Positions 17,079-25,975 of a stretch of DNA of 64,000 nt are shown in pieces. Made by a program: the position numbers and the translations under genes. Below the pieces are notes generated by a model. The model did no database searches. It saw nothing but the letters and a program-made list of their open reading frames with translations, and had not been told where the DNA came from. Source of the DNA: JACCZX01 sp038216465 (GTDB taxonomy: Bacteria > Pseudomonadota > Gammaproteobacteria > Burkholderiales > Burkholderiaceae_F); the NCBI GenBank assembly GCA_038216465.1, contig JBBQQC010000001.1, forward strand, positions 310,001 through 374,000, in the 5' to 3' direction. The number at the start of each line of letters is the position of its first letter. Position 1 is the first letter of the stretch.

Positions 17079-18890
17079 ATGACTCGTCCGCCGTTATTGG
17101 CACTCACTGCATTGGCGCTGTTCGGCTGCGCGAGCGCTCCGCGCCCCCTGATCACCGACGCGAACACAGCGATCGCGCCGCCGATGGCGGTCGCCGAGCG
17201 TCGCACGGAGTCACCCAGCGCCGGCGGTGCGACGGCGGCCGCGCCGAACGCCGATGCTGGCGAACCGATACCGAACGTTGAGTTGTCCAGTGCGCTGATG
17301 TATCAGCTGATGGCGGCCGAAGTCGCCGTGCAGCGCGGCGACCTCGGGTCAGCGTTCGCGGTGTACGTGAAGTTGGCTCGCGAGACACGCGATCCGCGCC
17401 TGGCCCGCCGCGCTGCCGAGCTGGCGCTGCAAGGGCGTGCGATGGCGCAGGCGCTGGAAGCTGCGCAGTTTTGGTATGAGCTGACGCCTAACTCCACCGA
17501 AGCATCGCAAACGTTGGCTATGTTGTACGCCGGCAGCAGCCGTTTCGACGAAGCCTTCGAATTGTTCAAGTCCCAGTTGCAAGCCAACGCAAATCCGGCA
17601 GAAGAACTGGCGCGCATGCAGCGCGCGCTGGCGCGGACACAAGACCGCGCCGGCGTATTCAACTTGATCGAACGCCTGGCGCAGCCTTACTCGCAATCGG
17701 CCGACGTCAAGCTGGTGCTCGCCAATGCTGCGCAGGCGAGCGGACTCAACGCACGCGCGATACAGGAATCGCGCGCCGCGCTTGCGCTGGCTCCCGACTC
17801 GCAACGTGCCGCACTGACAGCCGCACAGTATTTGCAGGCAACGGATCGGCCGGCGGCGCTGGCGCTGTTGCAGGCTTATGTAACGCGCAATCCAGCGGTG
17901 GCCGAGACCAGGCTTGCTTACGCGCGTTTGTTGATCGCCGACAGCAAGTTCGACGCGGCGCGATCGGAATTTCAGTCGCTGCTGCAGTCGGACCCAAAAA
18001 ATCCCGACCTCGTCTATTCGATGGCACTGCTGTCCATGCAGGGCAAGCTGCCGGCCGACGCCCGCAAGTATCTGCAGCACTATCTCGAGCTGATCGCGCA
18101 GGCAGATGGTTCGCGCGAGGCGCGTCCGGCGGAGCCGGCGTATTTATATCTGGCGCAGATCGCGGAAGAAGACAAGCAGTTTCCGGCAGCACTCGAGTGG
18201 CTGCGCAAGATCGACGCCGGCGAAGAATTCCTGACGGCACGCGTACGTGAAGCGTTCGTGCTGGCGAAGATGCAGCGCCTTGACGAGGCGCGCAAGCTGC
18301 TACGCACCGTCAGCGTGCAATCGGCCGACGAAAGAACCCAGTTGATACTGGCCGAGGCGCAGCTTCTGCGCGATGCGAAGCGGCACGACGAGTCCTATAA
18401 GTTGCTCGCGCATGCGCTGGCAAGCGCACCGGACAGCGTGCCGCTGTTGTACGACGGCGCGATGGCGGCTGAGCGGATAAACCAGGTTGCCGTGATGGAA
18501 AAGCAGCTGCGCCGCATCATTGAGCTGAAGCCCGATTATGCGCACGCTTATAACGCGCTCGGCTACAGCCTGGCCGATCGCAATCTGCGTCTGCCCGAGG
18601 CGCTGCAGCTGATCGAGAAGGCGCGCGAACTCGCGCCTGAAGACGCGTTCATCCTGGATTCGCTCGGCTGGGTTCACTTTCGTCTCGGCGACCTGAAACT
18701 GGCACGTGACCATCTGCGGCGCGCTTACGACGTGCGTCCGGATGCTGAAGTCGCCGTGCACCTGGCCGAAGTGCTGTGGGCCAGCGGTGAGCAGGACAAC
18801 GCGCGCAAGCTACTGCGTGAGGTGCGGGCCAAGGAGCCGACAAACCCGCTGCTGAAGTCCACGGTCACACGGCTGAAAATCGGTTTATAA
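17079..18890 (+). CDS. Tetratricopeptide-repeat lipoprotein
   Basis: About 603 residues. A short signal peptide ends in the lipobox LFGC (Cys17), so this is probably an outer-membrane or periplasmic lipoprotein. After a low-complexity linker (20-60) come arrays of TPR repeats to the C-terminus, including a canonical one near the end (AYNALGYSLADRN, then FILDSLGWVHFRLGDLKLARDHLRRAYDV). AGGA lies 8 nt upstream of the chosen ATG. An ATG 18 nt upstream is possible. The gene is conserved between mutM and lolB in betaproteobacteria. A role in envelope assembly is inferred from that context only. lolB starts 2 bp after its stop. Confidence 0.85.
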   Translation: MTRPPLLALTALALFGCASAPRPLITDANTAIAPPMAVAERRTESPSAGGATAAAPNADAGEPIPNVELSSALMYQLMAAEVAVQRGDLGSAFAVYVKLARETRDPRLARRAAELALQGRAMAQALEAAQFWYELTPNSTEASQTLAMLYAGSSRFDEAFELFKSQLQANANPAEELARMQRALARTQDRAGVFNLIERLAQPYSQSADVKLVLANAAQASGLNARAIQESRAALALAPDSQRAALTAAQYLQATDRPAALALLQAYVTRNPAVAETRLAYARLLIADSKFDAARSEFQSLLQSDPKNPDLVYSMALLSMQGKLPADARKYLQHYLELIAQADGSREARPAEPAYLYLAQIAEEDKQFPAALEWLRKIDAGEEFLTARVREAFVLAKMQRLDEARKLLRTVSVQSADERTQLILAEAQLLRDAKRHDESYKLLAHALASAPDSVPLLYDGAMAAERINQVAVMEKQLRRIIELKPDYAHAYNALGYSLADRNLRLPEALQLIEKARELAPEDAFILDSLGWVHFRLGDLKLARDHLRRAYDVRPDAEVAVHLAEVLWASGEQDNARKLLREVRAKEPTNPLLKSTVTRLKIGL

Positions 18891-18892
18891 GC

Positions 18893-19486
18893 GTGACCCG
18901 CCTGTGCGGCGCGAGCGCACGCTCGCTTGCGATGTTGTTGGTTTCACAGACGCTTCTGGCTGCGTGCGCGACTTCTCCGCTGGCACCGCCCGATCGTGCG
19001 TACGCTGGACGTTTCTCTGCTTCGACAGCACTCGGCGACCAGCGCGAAAATGTCTCCGGCCGCTTCAATCTCGAGATGCGCGGCGCGCACCAGCTTCTGG
19101 AGCTGTCGTCGCCACTTGGCACCACCGTGGCCCGCATCGAGATCGAGCCCGGTAACGCGCGCGTGACGGGGTCGCAAATGCGCGAGGTGCGCGGAACGAA
19201 CGGGGATGAACTCACCGAGCAACTGCTTGGTTGGCGATTGCCGGTATCCGGACTGGTCGACTGGCTCGAAGGGCGGCCGGCGGCCGCAGGTGCCGCGCGT
19301 GTCGAGCGCGAAGACGGCCGCGTGACACTGATCGAGCAGGACGGCTGGATGATTCGCATCCTCGAATATTTCGAATCCAAAGTTGATACAGCAGCGCGTC
19401 CGCGCCGACTCGTGATGGAGCGCGCAAGAAGCGTAAATACCCCTTCGGTAGTCTTGCGCCTGATCGTTGATGAGCCGGTCAACTAG
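18893..19486 (+). CDS. lolB: Outer-membrane lipoprotein LolB
   Basis: A 197-residue lipoprotein with a GTG start. The signal peptide ends in the lipobox LLAAC, and the mature domain folds as an eleven-stranded half-barrel. LolB takes lipoproteins from LolA and inserts them in the outer membrane. Recognisable segments are GRFSASTALGDQRENVSGRF, then LSSPLGTTVARIEI and WLEGRPA. It lies 2 bp downstream of the TPR gene and upstream of ispE, with a methyltransferase gene between them. Confidence 0.92.
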   Translation: MTRLCGASARSLAMLLVSQTLLAACATSPLAPPDRAYAGRFSASTALGDQRENVSGRFNLEMRGAHQLLELSSPLGTTVARIEIEPGNARVTGSQMREVRGTNGDELTEQLLGWRLPVSGLVDWLEGRPAAAGAARVEREDGRVTLIEQDGWMIRILEYFESKVDTAARPRRLVMERARSVNTPSVVLRLIVDEPVN

Positions 19487-19502
19487 AGCTGGAGGATGAG
19501 CA

Positions 19503-20069
19503 ATGAAGACACGCCGGGAGATTCTGCGCGGTTCTGCCGCGATGGCTGTCATGCACGCGCTGCCGTTCGGGTTAACCGGCAGCGCCCTGGCGCAGGTGCA
19601 ACAGGAATTGGCACGTCCGCTGGATGTGCCGTATGTACCCACGCCGATGCCGGTCGTCGACGCAATGCTCGATCTCGCGAGAGTCGGCCAGACGGACGTG
19701 GTTTATGACTTGGGATGCGGCGACGGCCGCATCGTCGTGCGCGCCGCATCACGGTTCGGCTGCCGCGGTGTCGGAGTCGATCTGAATCCGGAGCGAGTTA
19801 AAGAAGCCAAAGCCAACGCAGCGCGCGGCAACGTTTCGGCGCTGACGCGCTTTGAAGTCGGCGACGTGTTCGACTTCGATTTCAGTGGTGCGACCGTGGT
19901 CACGATGTACCTTCTGCCGAGTGTCAATCTGAAGCTGCGACCCCGGTTGCAGAAGGAGCTGAAGCCGGGCACGAGGGTCGTCTCGCACGATTTCCACATG
20001 GGCGACTGGACGCCGCAGGTGACACGCGAGGTTGGGCGCAGTCGAATCTATTTGTGGACGATCGGCTAG
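19503..20069 (+). CDS. Class I methyltransferase with a twin-arginine signal
   Basis: A 188-residue protein. The N-terminus TRREILRG plus a hydrophobic stretch ending at GSALA looks like a Tat signal peptide. A compact SAM-binding fold follows: motif I VVYDLGCGDGRIVV (about residues 65-78), acidic loop GVDLNPE, and VGDVFDFDF. It lacks a large substrate domain. A GGAGG Shine-Dalgarno is present. An exported SAM-dependent enzyme is odd because SAM is cytoplasmic, so the protein may bind its cofactor before Tat export or the signal may be vestigial. It lies between lolB (16 bp upstream) and ispE. Confidence 0.83.
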   Translation: MKTRREILRGSAAMAVMHALPFGLTGSALAQVQQELARPLDVPYVPTPMPVVDAMLDLARVGQTDVVYDLGCGDGRIVVRAASRFGCRGVGVDLNPERVKEAKANAARGNVSALTRFEVGDVFDFDFSGATVVTMYLLPSVNLKLRPRLQKELKPGTRVVSHDFHMGDWTPQVTREVGRSRIYLWTIG

Positions 20070-20119
20070 CGCGAGTGCTTTGCAGGGAGTCGCGCTCAGC
20101 GGCCGCTTAAAATCGCGCC

Positions 20120-20986
20120 ATGGAACTCGCGCTGGCGCTGCCGGCCCCCGCCAAGCTGAATCTGTTCCTTCATGTGACTGGACGCCGGCCCGACGGTTAC
20201 CACGAACTCCAAACCGCATACACGCTGATCGATCTGGCGGATTGGCTCGACTTCGAGCGCCGCCCTGACGGCGCCATCGTGCGCGAGGGCGATTTGATTG
20301 GCAGTGCAGAGGGCGATCTTGCAATGCGCGCGGCTCACGCGTTGCGGAAACATTCCGGAACATCGCTCGGAGCAACGATCGCAGTGAACAAGCGCATTCC
20401 GGCTGGAAGCGGGCTCGGCGGCGGCTCTTCCGATGCGGCAACGGCGTTGATTGGGTTGAATCGACTATGGGATCTGAACCTTCCACGCACCGAGTTAAGC
20501 GCAATTGGGCTCCAACTCGGGGCGGATGTGCCGTTTTTCCTGCACGGCCGCGATGCTTTTGCCGAAGGGGTCGGTGAGCAGCTGACGACCATTCAATTGC
20601 CCTCCATGTGGTTCGCGGTCGTCTGGCCGCAGGTGCACGTCTCGACAAGAGAAATCTTCGGCGACGCGCGTTTGACACGAAATTCCAAAGTCACGAAAAT
20701 AGCCGACTTTTCCGCGGTAACAGCTAGCGTTGCCGCCGATATCGACTTTCCGTCGTCACTGGTCAACGACCTCGAACCCGTCGCACGGCGCCGCTATCCC
20801 ATCATCGACGAAGCGTTCCAGCGCTTGCAACGCTACGGCGCAGCGCGGATGACCGGCTCGGGCTCCGCGGTGTTTATCGCGACGCCGACGAAGGAGCGGG
20901 CGGCGCAGGCGGTTGCCGATCTGCCGTCGGGATGGAGCGCATGGGTTGTGCAGAAGTTGGTCGAACATCCGCTAGTGGTGTGGTAG
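20120..20986 (+). CDS. ispE: 4-diphosphocytidyl-2-C-methyl-D-erythritol kinase
   Basis: A 288-residue GHMP kinase of the non-mevalonate isoprenoid pathway. APAKLNLFLHVTGRRPDGYHEL is the substrate-binding N-terminus, and PAGSGLGGGSSDAAT is the ATP-binding loop. The C-terminal GHMP domain contains RMTGSGSAVF. Complete. It lies immediately upstream of tRNA-Gln and prs, a conserved order in beta- and gammaproteobacteria. Confidence 0.96.
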   Translation: MELALALPAPAKLNLFLHVTGRRPDGYHELQTAYTLIDLADWLDFERRPDGAIVREGDLIGSAEGDLAMRAAHALRKHSGTSLGATIAVNKRIPAGSGLGGGSSDAATALIGLNRLWDLNLPRTELSAIGLQLGADVPFFLHGRDAFAEGVGEQLTTIQLPSMWFAVVWPQVHVSTREIFGDARLTRNSKVTKIADFSAVTASVAADIDFPSSLVNDLEPVARRRYPIIDEAFQRLQRYGAARMTGSGSAVFIATPTKERAAQAVADLPSGWSAWVVQKLVEHPLVVW

Positions 20987-21016
20987 GAATTAAGTTAAGC
21001 AGCACGTTCTAGTTTT

Positions 21017-21093
21017 TGGGGAGTCGCCAAGCTGGTTAAGGCACCGGATTTTGATTCCGGCACTCGAAGGTTCGAATCCTTCCTCCCCAGCCA
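21017..21093 (+). tRNA. tRNA-Gln (anticodon TTG)
   Basis: A full cloverleaf with a 7-bp acceptor stem TGGGGAG / CTCCCCA, including the U1-A72 pair typical of tRNA-Gln, discriminator G and encoded CCA at 21091-21093. The anticodon TTG is at 21051-21053 in the loop TTTTGAT between CCGGA and TCCGG. The T-arm contains GGTTCGAATCC. It lies between ispE (30 bp upstream) and prs (7 bp downstream), so it is probably cut from a longer transcript. Confidence 0.97.
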
Positions 21094-21100
21094 AGTTTCG

Positions 21101-22078
21101 ATGAGCGTATTAAGCCCGCATATGCAGATGGTTCCCGACAACCTGATGGTGTTCACGGGCAACGCAAATCCGCGCCTGGCGAGTGCGGTCGCGCATCATC
21201 TGAACATTCGTCTCGGAAAGGCTCAGGTATCGCGCTTTTCGGACGGCGAAGTGATGGTCGAACTGTTCGAGAACGTGCGTGGCAAGGACGTATTTCTTCT
21301 GCAGTCCACCTGCGCGCCGACCAACGACAACCTGATGGAACTGCTGATCATGTCGGACGCGCTGAAGCGCGCCTCTGCCGGTCGCGTCACCGCCGCGATT
21401 CCGTATTTCGGCTACGCGCGACAAGACCGGCGCCCGCGCAGCGCACGCGTCGCGATCAGCGCCAAGGTAGTGGCCAACATGCTGCAGGTGGCCGGCATCA
21501 CGCGCGCATTGGTCATGGATTTGCACGCCGATCAGATTCAGGGATTTTTCGATATTCCCGTCGACAACATCTATGCTGCGCCGATTCTGCTGGGCGACCT
21601 GTGGAAGCACAATTTCGACAATCTGGTGGTCGTATCGCCCGATATCGGCGGTGTCGTGCGAGCCAGAGCGATCGCCAAGACCGCCGAGGCCGATCTGGCG
21701 ATCATCGACAAGCGGCGCCCGCGCGCCAACGTGGCCGAAGTGATGAATATCATCGGTGAGGTCAAGGGCCGCAACTGTGTGATCATGGACGACATGGTCG
21801 ATACGGCTAACACGCTGTGCCAGGCCGCACAGGCACTGCGTGACGCCGGCGCACTGCGCGTGATGGCGTACGCGACGCACCCGGTGCTGTCGGGCAAGGC
21901 AGTTGAGCGGATCTCGGCTTCGGTGCTCGACGAGCTGGTCGTGACCGACACCATTCCGCTGAGTGAGGCGGCCAAAGAATGCAAGAAGATTCGGCAGTTG
22001 TCGTGTGCGGCGCTGCTGGGTGAAACGATTTCGCGCATTGCGCGCGAAGACTCGGTGAGCAGCTTGTTTATCGAGTAA
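21101..22078 (+). CDS. prs: Ribose-phosphate pyrophosphokinase
   Basis: 325 residues from the first ATG. The enzyme makes PRPP for nucleotide, histidine and tryptophan synthesis. Motifs are FSDGEVMVELFENVRGKDVF, the flexible loop YARQDRRPR, VVSPDIGG, and the PRPP loop CVIMDDMVDTANT. The E. coli enzyme is about 10 residues shorter, so the real start may be the Met at 21122 or 21128. None of the candidates has a clear Shine-Dalgarno. The first ATG lies only 7 nt after the tRNA CCA end. Confidence 0.95.
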   Translation: MSVLSPHMQMVPDNLMVFTGNANPRLASAVAHHLNIRLGKAQVSRFSDGEVMVELFENVRGKDVFLLQSTCAPTNDNLMELLIMSDALKRASAGRVTAAIPYFGYARQDRRPRSARVAISAKVVANMLQVAGITRALVMDLHADQIQGFFDIPVDNIYAAPILLGDLWKHNFDNLVVVSPDIGGVVRARAIAKTAEADLAIIDKRRPRANVAEVMNIIGEVKGRNCVIMDDMVDTANTLCQAAQALRDAGALRVMAYATHPVLSGKAVERISASVLDELVVTDTIPLSEAAKECKKIRQLSCAALLGETISRIAREDSVSSLFIE

Positions 22079-22133
22079 ATGAAGTCACTGCAGTCGTGAC
22101 TGGTCGCGGTCCACTGCTCACAGGGAGTCTCAA

Positions 22134-22859
22134 ATGAAAGTAGTTGCAAACAAACGAGATGCGCAGGGAACGGGTGCGAGCCGCCGTCTGCGCCATACCG
22201 GCAGAGTGCCCGGTGTGTTGTACGGCGGAAAAGGTGAGGCGCAAGCGATTGAGGTCGACCATAACCCGCTGTTTCACGCGCTGCGCAAGGAAAAGTTCCA
22301 CGCGTCGATTCTCGACATGGAGCTCGACGGTGCCAGCGAGCGTGTATTGCTGCGCGCCTTCCAGATGCACCCGTACAAGGCGCAGGTGCTGCACATCGAT
22401 TTCCAGCGCGTGGCCGAAGATCAGAAGTTGCACATGCGTGTTCCGCTGCACTTTTCCGGGCAGGAGAGCTCGCCCGCCGCGAAGACCGAGGGCGTGCTGA
22501 TCAGCCACGTCATGTCCGAAGTGGCGATCGTCTGCTTGCCAAAGGACCTGCCGGAGTACATCGCGGTCGAGTTGTCCGAACTGACCGTCACCGACACCGT
22601 GCGCGTGCGCGATCTGAAGATGCCGGCCGGTGTATCGCCGGTGTTAAAGGGCAAGGAAAATCCGGTCGTCGTCGCGGTGACCGTGCGAGGCGAAGAAGTG
22701 GTCGAGGAGGAAGCGGTGGCAACGCCGGCGGTGGCGGCGGAAGTACCCGCTACGGCACAGAAGGCGCCTACAGCGGAGGAAGCAGCGCTGGCCGGTAAGG
22801 CGGATAAGGGTGGCAAAGTCGGCAAGGGTGATAAAGGAGACAAAGACAAGAAGAAATAA
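22134..22859 (+). CDS. rplY: 50S ribosomal protein L25 (long CTC form)
   Basis: A 241-residue protein. The N-terminal L25 domain (about 1-92) binds 5S rRNA, and the C-terminal TL5/CTC beta domain (about 95-190) is followed by an Ala/Val/Glu- and then Lys/Gly/Asp-rich tail. GGGAG lies 8 nt upstream of the ATG. The CTC form is associated with a general stress role in some bacteria. Here the order prs-rplY-pth is the standard one. A strong terminator follows. Confidence 0.95.
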   Translation: MKVVANKRDAQGTGASRRLRHTGRVPGVLYGGKGEAQAIEVDHNPLFHALRKEKFHASILDMELDGASERVLLRAFQMHPYKAQVLHIDFQRVAEDQKLHMRVPLHFSGQESSPAAKTEGVLISHVMSEVAIVCLPKDLPEYIAVELSELTVTDTVRVRDLKMPAGVSPVLKGKENPVVVAVTVRGEEVVEEEAVATPAVAAEVPATAQKAPTAEEAALAGKADKGGKVGKGDKGDKDKKK

Positions 22860-22880
22860 CAGAGACCTGCGGCACAATCC

Positions 22881-22916
22881 AGCCCGCTGCCGGCACTCGG
22901 CTGCGGGCTTTTTTTT
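22881..22916 (+). terminator. Rho-independent terminator after rplY
   Basis: The stem is AGCCCGC / GCGGGCT, a T-T mismatch, then GCCG / CGGC, closing a GCACT loop and followed by eight T. It ends 4 bp before the pth start codon, so pth is either read through or has a leader within the terminator. Confidence 0.9.
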
Positions 22917-22919
22917 CGA

Positions 22920-23513
22920 ATGGATCACAGCCACTGTATCCGATTAATCGTTGGCCTCGGCAACACCGGCGCCGAGTACGAAGGCACGCGGCACAACGCG
23001 GGCTTCTGGTACGCCGACGCCGTCGCGCATAGGCTGGGAGCGCGCTTTTCGGGGGAACGCAAGTTCCACGGCGACGTCGCCCGCGCCCGCATTGGGGGTA
23101 ATGAGCTCTGGCTGCTCAAACCGGGCACGTACGTCAATCGCTCCGGGCAGGCGATCGTGGCACTGGCGCTTTACTACAAGATATTGCCAACCCAGATCAT
23201 GGTCGCGCACGACGAGCTCGACCTGCAACCCGGCTCGATCAAGCTGAAGCTCGGTGGCGGCACCGCCGGTCACAACGGCTTGAGGGACACGCAGTCGCGC
23301 CTATCAACCCCGGAATTCTGGCGCCTGCGGATCGGCATCGGGCATCCGCGCACACTGCAGCTCGAGCAGGAGGTTGGTGACTTCGTGCTGCATCCGCCGC
23401 GCAAAGAAGAAGTCGCGGCGATCGATCAGGCGATCGAGCGCGGTGAAGCAATCGTCGATCTGCTGGCGGACGGCAAATTCGAAGCAGCGATGCTGAGGTT
23501 GCATACGCGATAA
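22920..23513 (+). CDS. pth: Peptidyl-tRNA hydrolase
   Basis: A 197-residue enzyme that releases peptides from stalled peptidyl-tRNA. Visible are GLGNTGAEYEGTRHNAGFW with the catalytic His, KPGTYVNRSGQ, and VAHDELDLQPGSIKLK with the conserved Asp, then GGGTAGHNGLR. The ATG starts 4 bp after the T-run of the rplY terminator. Complete. Convergent with the acetyltransferase gene. Confidence 0.95.
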   Translation: MDHSHCIRLIVGLGNTGAEYEGTRHNAGFWYADAVAHRLGARFSGERKFHGDVARARIGGNELWLLKPGTYVNRSGQAIVALALYYKILPTQIMVAHDELDLQPGSIKLKLGGGTAGHNGLRDTQSRLSTPEFWRLRIGIGHPRTLQLEQEVGDFVLHPPRKEEVAAIDQAIERGEAIVDLLADGKFEAAMLRLHTR

Positions 23514-23526
23514 ACAAACGAACGCG

Positions 23527-23976
23527 TCAAAGCTGCAGCGCCATCACCTTCTCGCCTTCTTCCTCTTTGCCGGTATAGGTAAAGCCGAACGAGCCGTAGA
23601 AGCGTGCCAGCGAATCTGCCTTGCTCATGTGCGAAACCAACAGCCTTTTCGCGCCGGGGCGCGTACGGACGTGATCGATCAGGAGTTCGACCGCCGCGTG
23701 ACCCGAGCCCTTGCGCTGATGTGCCTTGTCGATCATTAGCCGCCACAGAAAGAAGTCGGGCTCCTCGGGATACTCGGCGCGAGTCGGGTCGTAGAGCATC
23801 ACGAATCCGACTAGCACATCATCGTCATGGATCGCCCGAAACCACGCCTCCGCGTAAAACGACGCCTCGGCGATCGACACCGCGTTCGGCGCCACTTGCG
23901 TTCCGCCGTCACCCGCATCGAGCTTGCACACCGCGCGCACGGTGTTGCGCGTGACTTCCTTTAGCGACACTGTCAT
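23527..23976 (-). CDS. GNAT-family N-acetyltransferase
   Basis: About 149 residues. The GNAT fold is seen in VLVGFVMLYDP (beta 4), FFLWRLMIDKAHQRKGSGHAAVELL (motif A, acetyl-CoA binding Q/R-x-x-G-x-G/A) and the C-terminal ADSLARFYGSFGFTYTG. The pattern resembles diamine/spermidine acetyltransferases, but the substrate is not determinable. The Met at 23976 gives a usual N-terminus. An upstream in-frame start would add 11 residues. Divergent from ychF, with 42 bp between starts. Confidence 0.85.
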   Translation of the reverse strand: MTVSLKEVTRNTVRAVCKLDAGDGGTQVAPNAVSIAEASFYAEAWFRAIHDDDVLVGFVMLYDPTRAEYPEEPDFFLWRLMIDKAHQRKGSGHAAVELLIDHVRTRPGAKRLLVSHMSKADSLARFYGSFGFTYTGKEEEGEKVMALQL

Positions 23977-24018
23977 AGGGGTTGCGATAATCGCACTTTC
24001 GCAGATCAAAAGTCACTG

Positions 24019-25125
24019 ATGGCAGTCAAATGCGGCATCGTCGGCCTTCCGAACGTCGGCAAATCAACGCTGTTCAATGCGCTGACCAAGGCCGGCATCG
24101 CGGCAGAGAATTATCCGTTTTGCACGATCGAGCCGAACGTCGGCATCGTCGAGGTTCCTGACCCTCGATTGCACGCGCTCGCAACGATAGCGAAACCCGA
24201 CAAGGTCATTCCCGCCGCGGTCGAGTTCGTCGATATCGCCGGCCTGGTGGCGGGTGCCAGCAAGGGCGAAGGATTGGGCAATCAGTTTCTCGCGAACATC
24301 CGCGAGTGCGATGCCATTGCACACATCGTGCGCTGTTTCGCCGATCCGAACATCGTGCACGTGGCCGGCAAGATAGACCCGATATCCGACATCGAGGTGA
24401 TAAACACCGAGCTTGCACTCGCCGATCTCGCCACGGTCGACAAGCAGCTGGCCAAGTACAGCAAGGTTGCCAAATCGGGCGGGCTCAGTGTCGAGGGAAA
24501 GGAAGCGAAGCGGCTGGTCGACGTATTGGAAAAGATATTACCCGCGTTAAATCAGGGGCAACCGGTGCGCAGCGTCGATCTTTATCCCGAAGAACGCGCG
24601 ATTGTTCGTCCGTTGTTCCTGCTGACCGCGAAGCCGACCATGTACGTCGCCAACGTCGAGGAGCACGGCTTCGAAAACAATCGCTGGCTGGATCAGGTGC
24701 GTGCGCATGCCGCGAAGGAGGCCGCACCGGTGGTAGCGGTTTGCGCAAAGATCGAAGCGGAAATTGCCGATCTTTCAGAAGACGACATGGCGGTCTTCTT
24801 GACCGACATGGGCATGCAGGAGCCGGGCTTGAATCGTGTGATTCGCGCCGGCTATCAGTTGCTGGGGCTGCTGACCTATTTCACCGCCGGTCCGAAGGAG
24901 GTGCGCGCATGGACGGTAACCGACGGCTCGACGGCGCCGCAGGCGGCAGGCGTCATTCATACCGATTTTGAGAAAGGGTTCATTCGCGCCGAAACGATTG
25001 CATTCGACGACTATGTGCGATGCAAGGGCGAGGTTGGCTCCAAGGATGCCGGCAAGATGCGCTTGGAAGGCAAGGATTATGTCGTGCGCGACGGCGATGT
25101 CATGCACTTCCGTTTCAATGTGTGA
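24019..25125 (+). CDS. ychF: Redox-regulated ATPase YchF
   Basis: A 368-residue OBG-family P-loop protein that prefers ATP. The P-loop is GLPNVGKST, followed by DIAGLVAGASKGEGLGNQFL (G3) and the altered NKxD position ANVEE that explains ATP preference. The C-terminal TGS domain includes VRAWTVTDGSTAPQAAGVIH. It is associated with ribosomes and oxidative stress. Standard neighbour of pth. The next gene overlaps its end by 8 nt. Confidence 0.96.
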   Translation: MAVKCGIVGLPNVGKSTLFNALTKAGIAAENYPFCTIEPNVGIVEVPDPRLHALATIAKPDKVIPAAVEFVDIAGLVAGASKGEGLGNQFLANIRECDAIAHIVRCFADPNIVHVAGKIDPISDIEVINTELALADLATVDKQLAKYSKVAKSGGLSVEGKEAKRLVDVLEKILPALNQGQPVRSVDLYPEERAIVRPLFLLTAKPTMYVANVEEHGFENNRWLDQVRAHAAKEAAPVVAVCAKIEAEIADLSEDDMAVFLTDMGMQEPGLNRVIRAGYQLLGLLTYFTAGPKEVRAWTVTDGSTAPQAAGVIHTDFEKGFIRAETIAFDDYVRCKGEVGSKDAGKMRLEGKDYVVRDGDVMHFRFNV

Positions 25126-25975
25126 GCGCAATTCCGTGAACGCTCGCGTCGACGCATTGTGGTTGTACCCGATCAAGGGCTGCCGTGGCCTTGCGGTGCC
25201 GAGCGCAACGCTGGCGTCCACCGGCCTCGAAGTCGGCGGCATTGGCGATCGTGAATGGGTCGTCGTCGACGATCAAGGCGAATTCATAAGTCAGCGCGAG
25301 TTCCCGAAGATGGCGCAGATCGAAACGCGCCTGACCGGTGACTCATTGCGGCTGAAAGCTCCGGGCATGCTGCAGCTGAACATACCTTTTGAGTCGGAAG
25401 GCGATGTGCTCAGCGTGCGAGTGTGGAACGACCGGGTGGCCGCAGTGACGCAGGGAGAGATTGCCGATGCATGGCTGTCCGAATTCCTCGGCTTGCGCTG
25501 CCGCTTGATGCGCTTCGATCCGCAAGCGCAGCGAATTTCAAACCCTGCGTACACCGGCGCCACGATGGCGCCGTACAAGTTCGCCGATGCGTTCGCGCTG
25601 CTGCTGTGCTCTCGCGCGTCACTGGCCGACTTGAACGCGCGCCTGGCAGCAAAAGGAAACGCTTCGATCGGACTCGAACGCTTCCGTCCGAACATCGTGC
25701 TCGATGGTGTCGAGGTGTTCGAAGAGGACTATGTAGACGAGATCACCGTCGCCGGCGCGCGGTTGCAAATCGTAAAGCCGTGCGTGCGATGCACGGTGCC
25801 GAATGTTGATCCAGCCACCGGCGAAGCGGGGTTCGAGCCCGGCGATACGCTGGCGACGTTTCGCAACGACGTTCGGGCCGGTGGCATCACGTTCGGCGTG
25901 AACGCCATCGTCGTATCCGGTGCGGGCGCTGTGCTTTCCGCCGGCCAGGCAGTCGAAGTGAGCTTGCGCTTTTAG
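25118..25975 (+). CDS. MOSC-domain protein (YcbX-like)
   Basis: About 285 residues. An N-terminal beta-barrel domain (LWLYPIKGCRG, near residue 15) is followed by a C-terminal MOSC domain with the conserved cysteine segment KPCVRCTVPNVDP. MOSC proteins handle molybdenum cofactor or reduce N-hydroxylated compounds, as E. coli YcbX does. No ferredoxin domain is attached, unlike YcbX. The ATG at 25118 overlaps ychF by 8 nt. A GTG at 25136 is an alternative, and neither has a good Shine-Dalgarno. The stop overlaps the stop of the convergent membrane-protein gene. Confidence 0.85.
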   Translation: MCERNSVNARVDALWLYPIKGCRGLAVPSATLASTGLEVGGIGDREWVVVDDQGEFISQREFPKMAQIETRLTGDSLRLKAPGMLQLNIPFESEGDVLSVRVWNDRVAAVTQGEIADAWLSEFLGLRCRLMRFDPQAQRISNPAYTGATMAPYKFADAFALLLCSRASLADLNARLAAKGNASIGLERFRPNIVLDGVEVFEEDYVDEITVAGARLQIVKPCVRCTVPNVDPATGEAGFEPGDTLATFRNDVRAGGITFGVNAIVVSGAGAVLSAGQAVEVSLRF

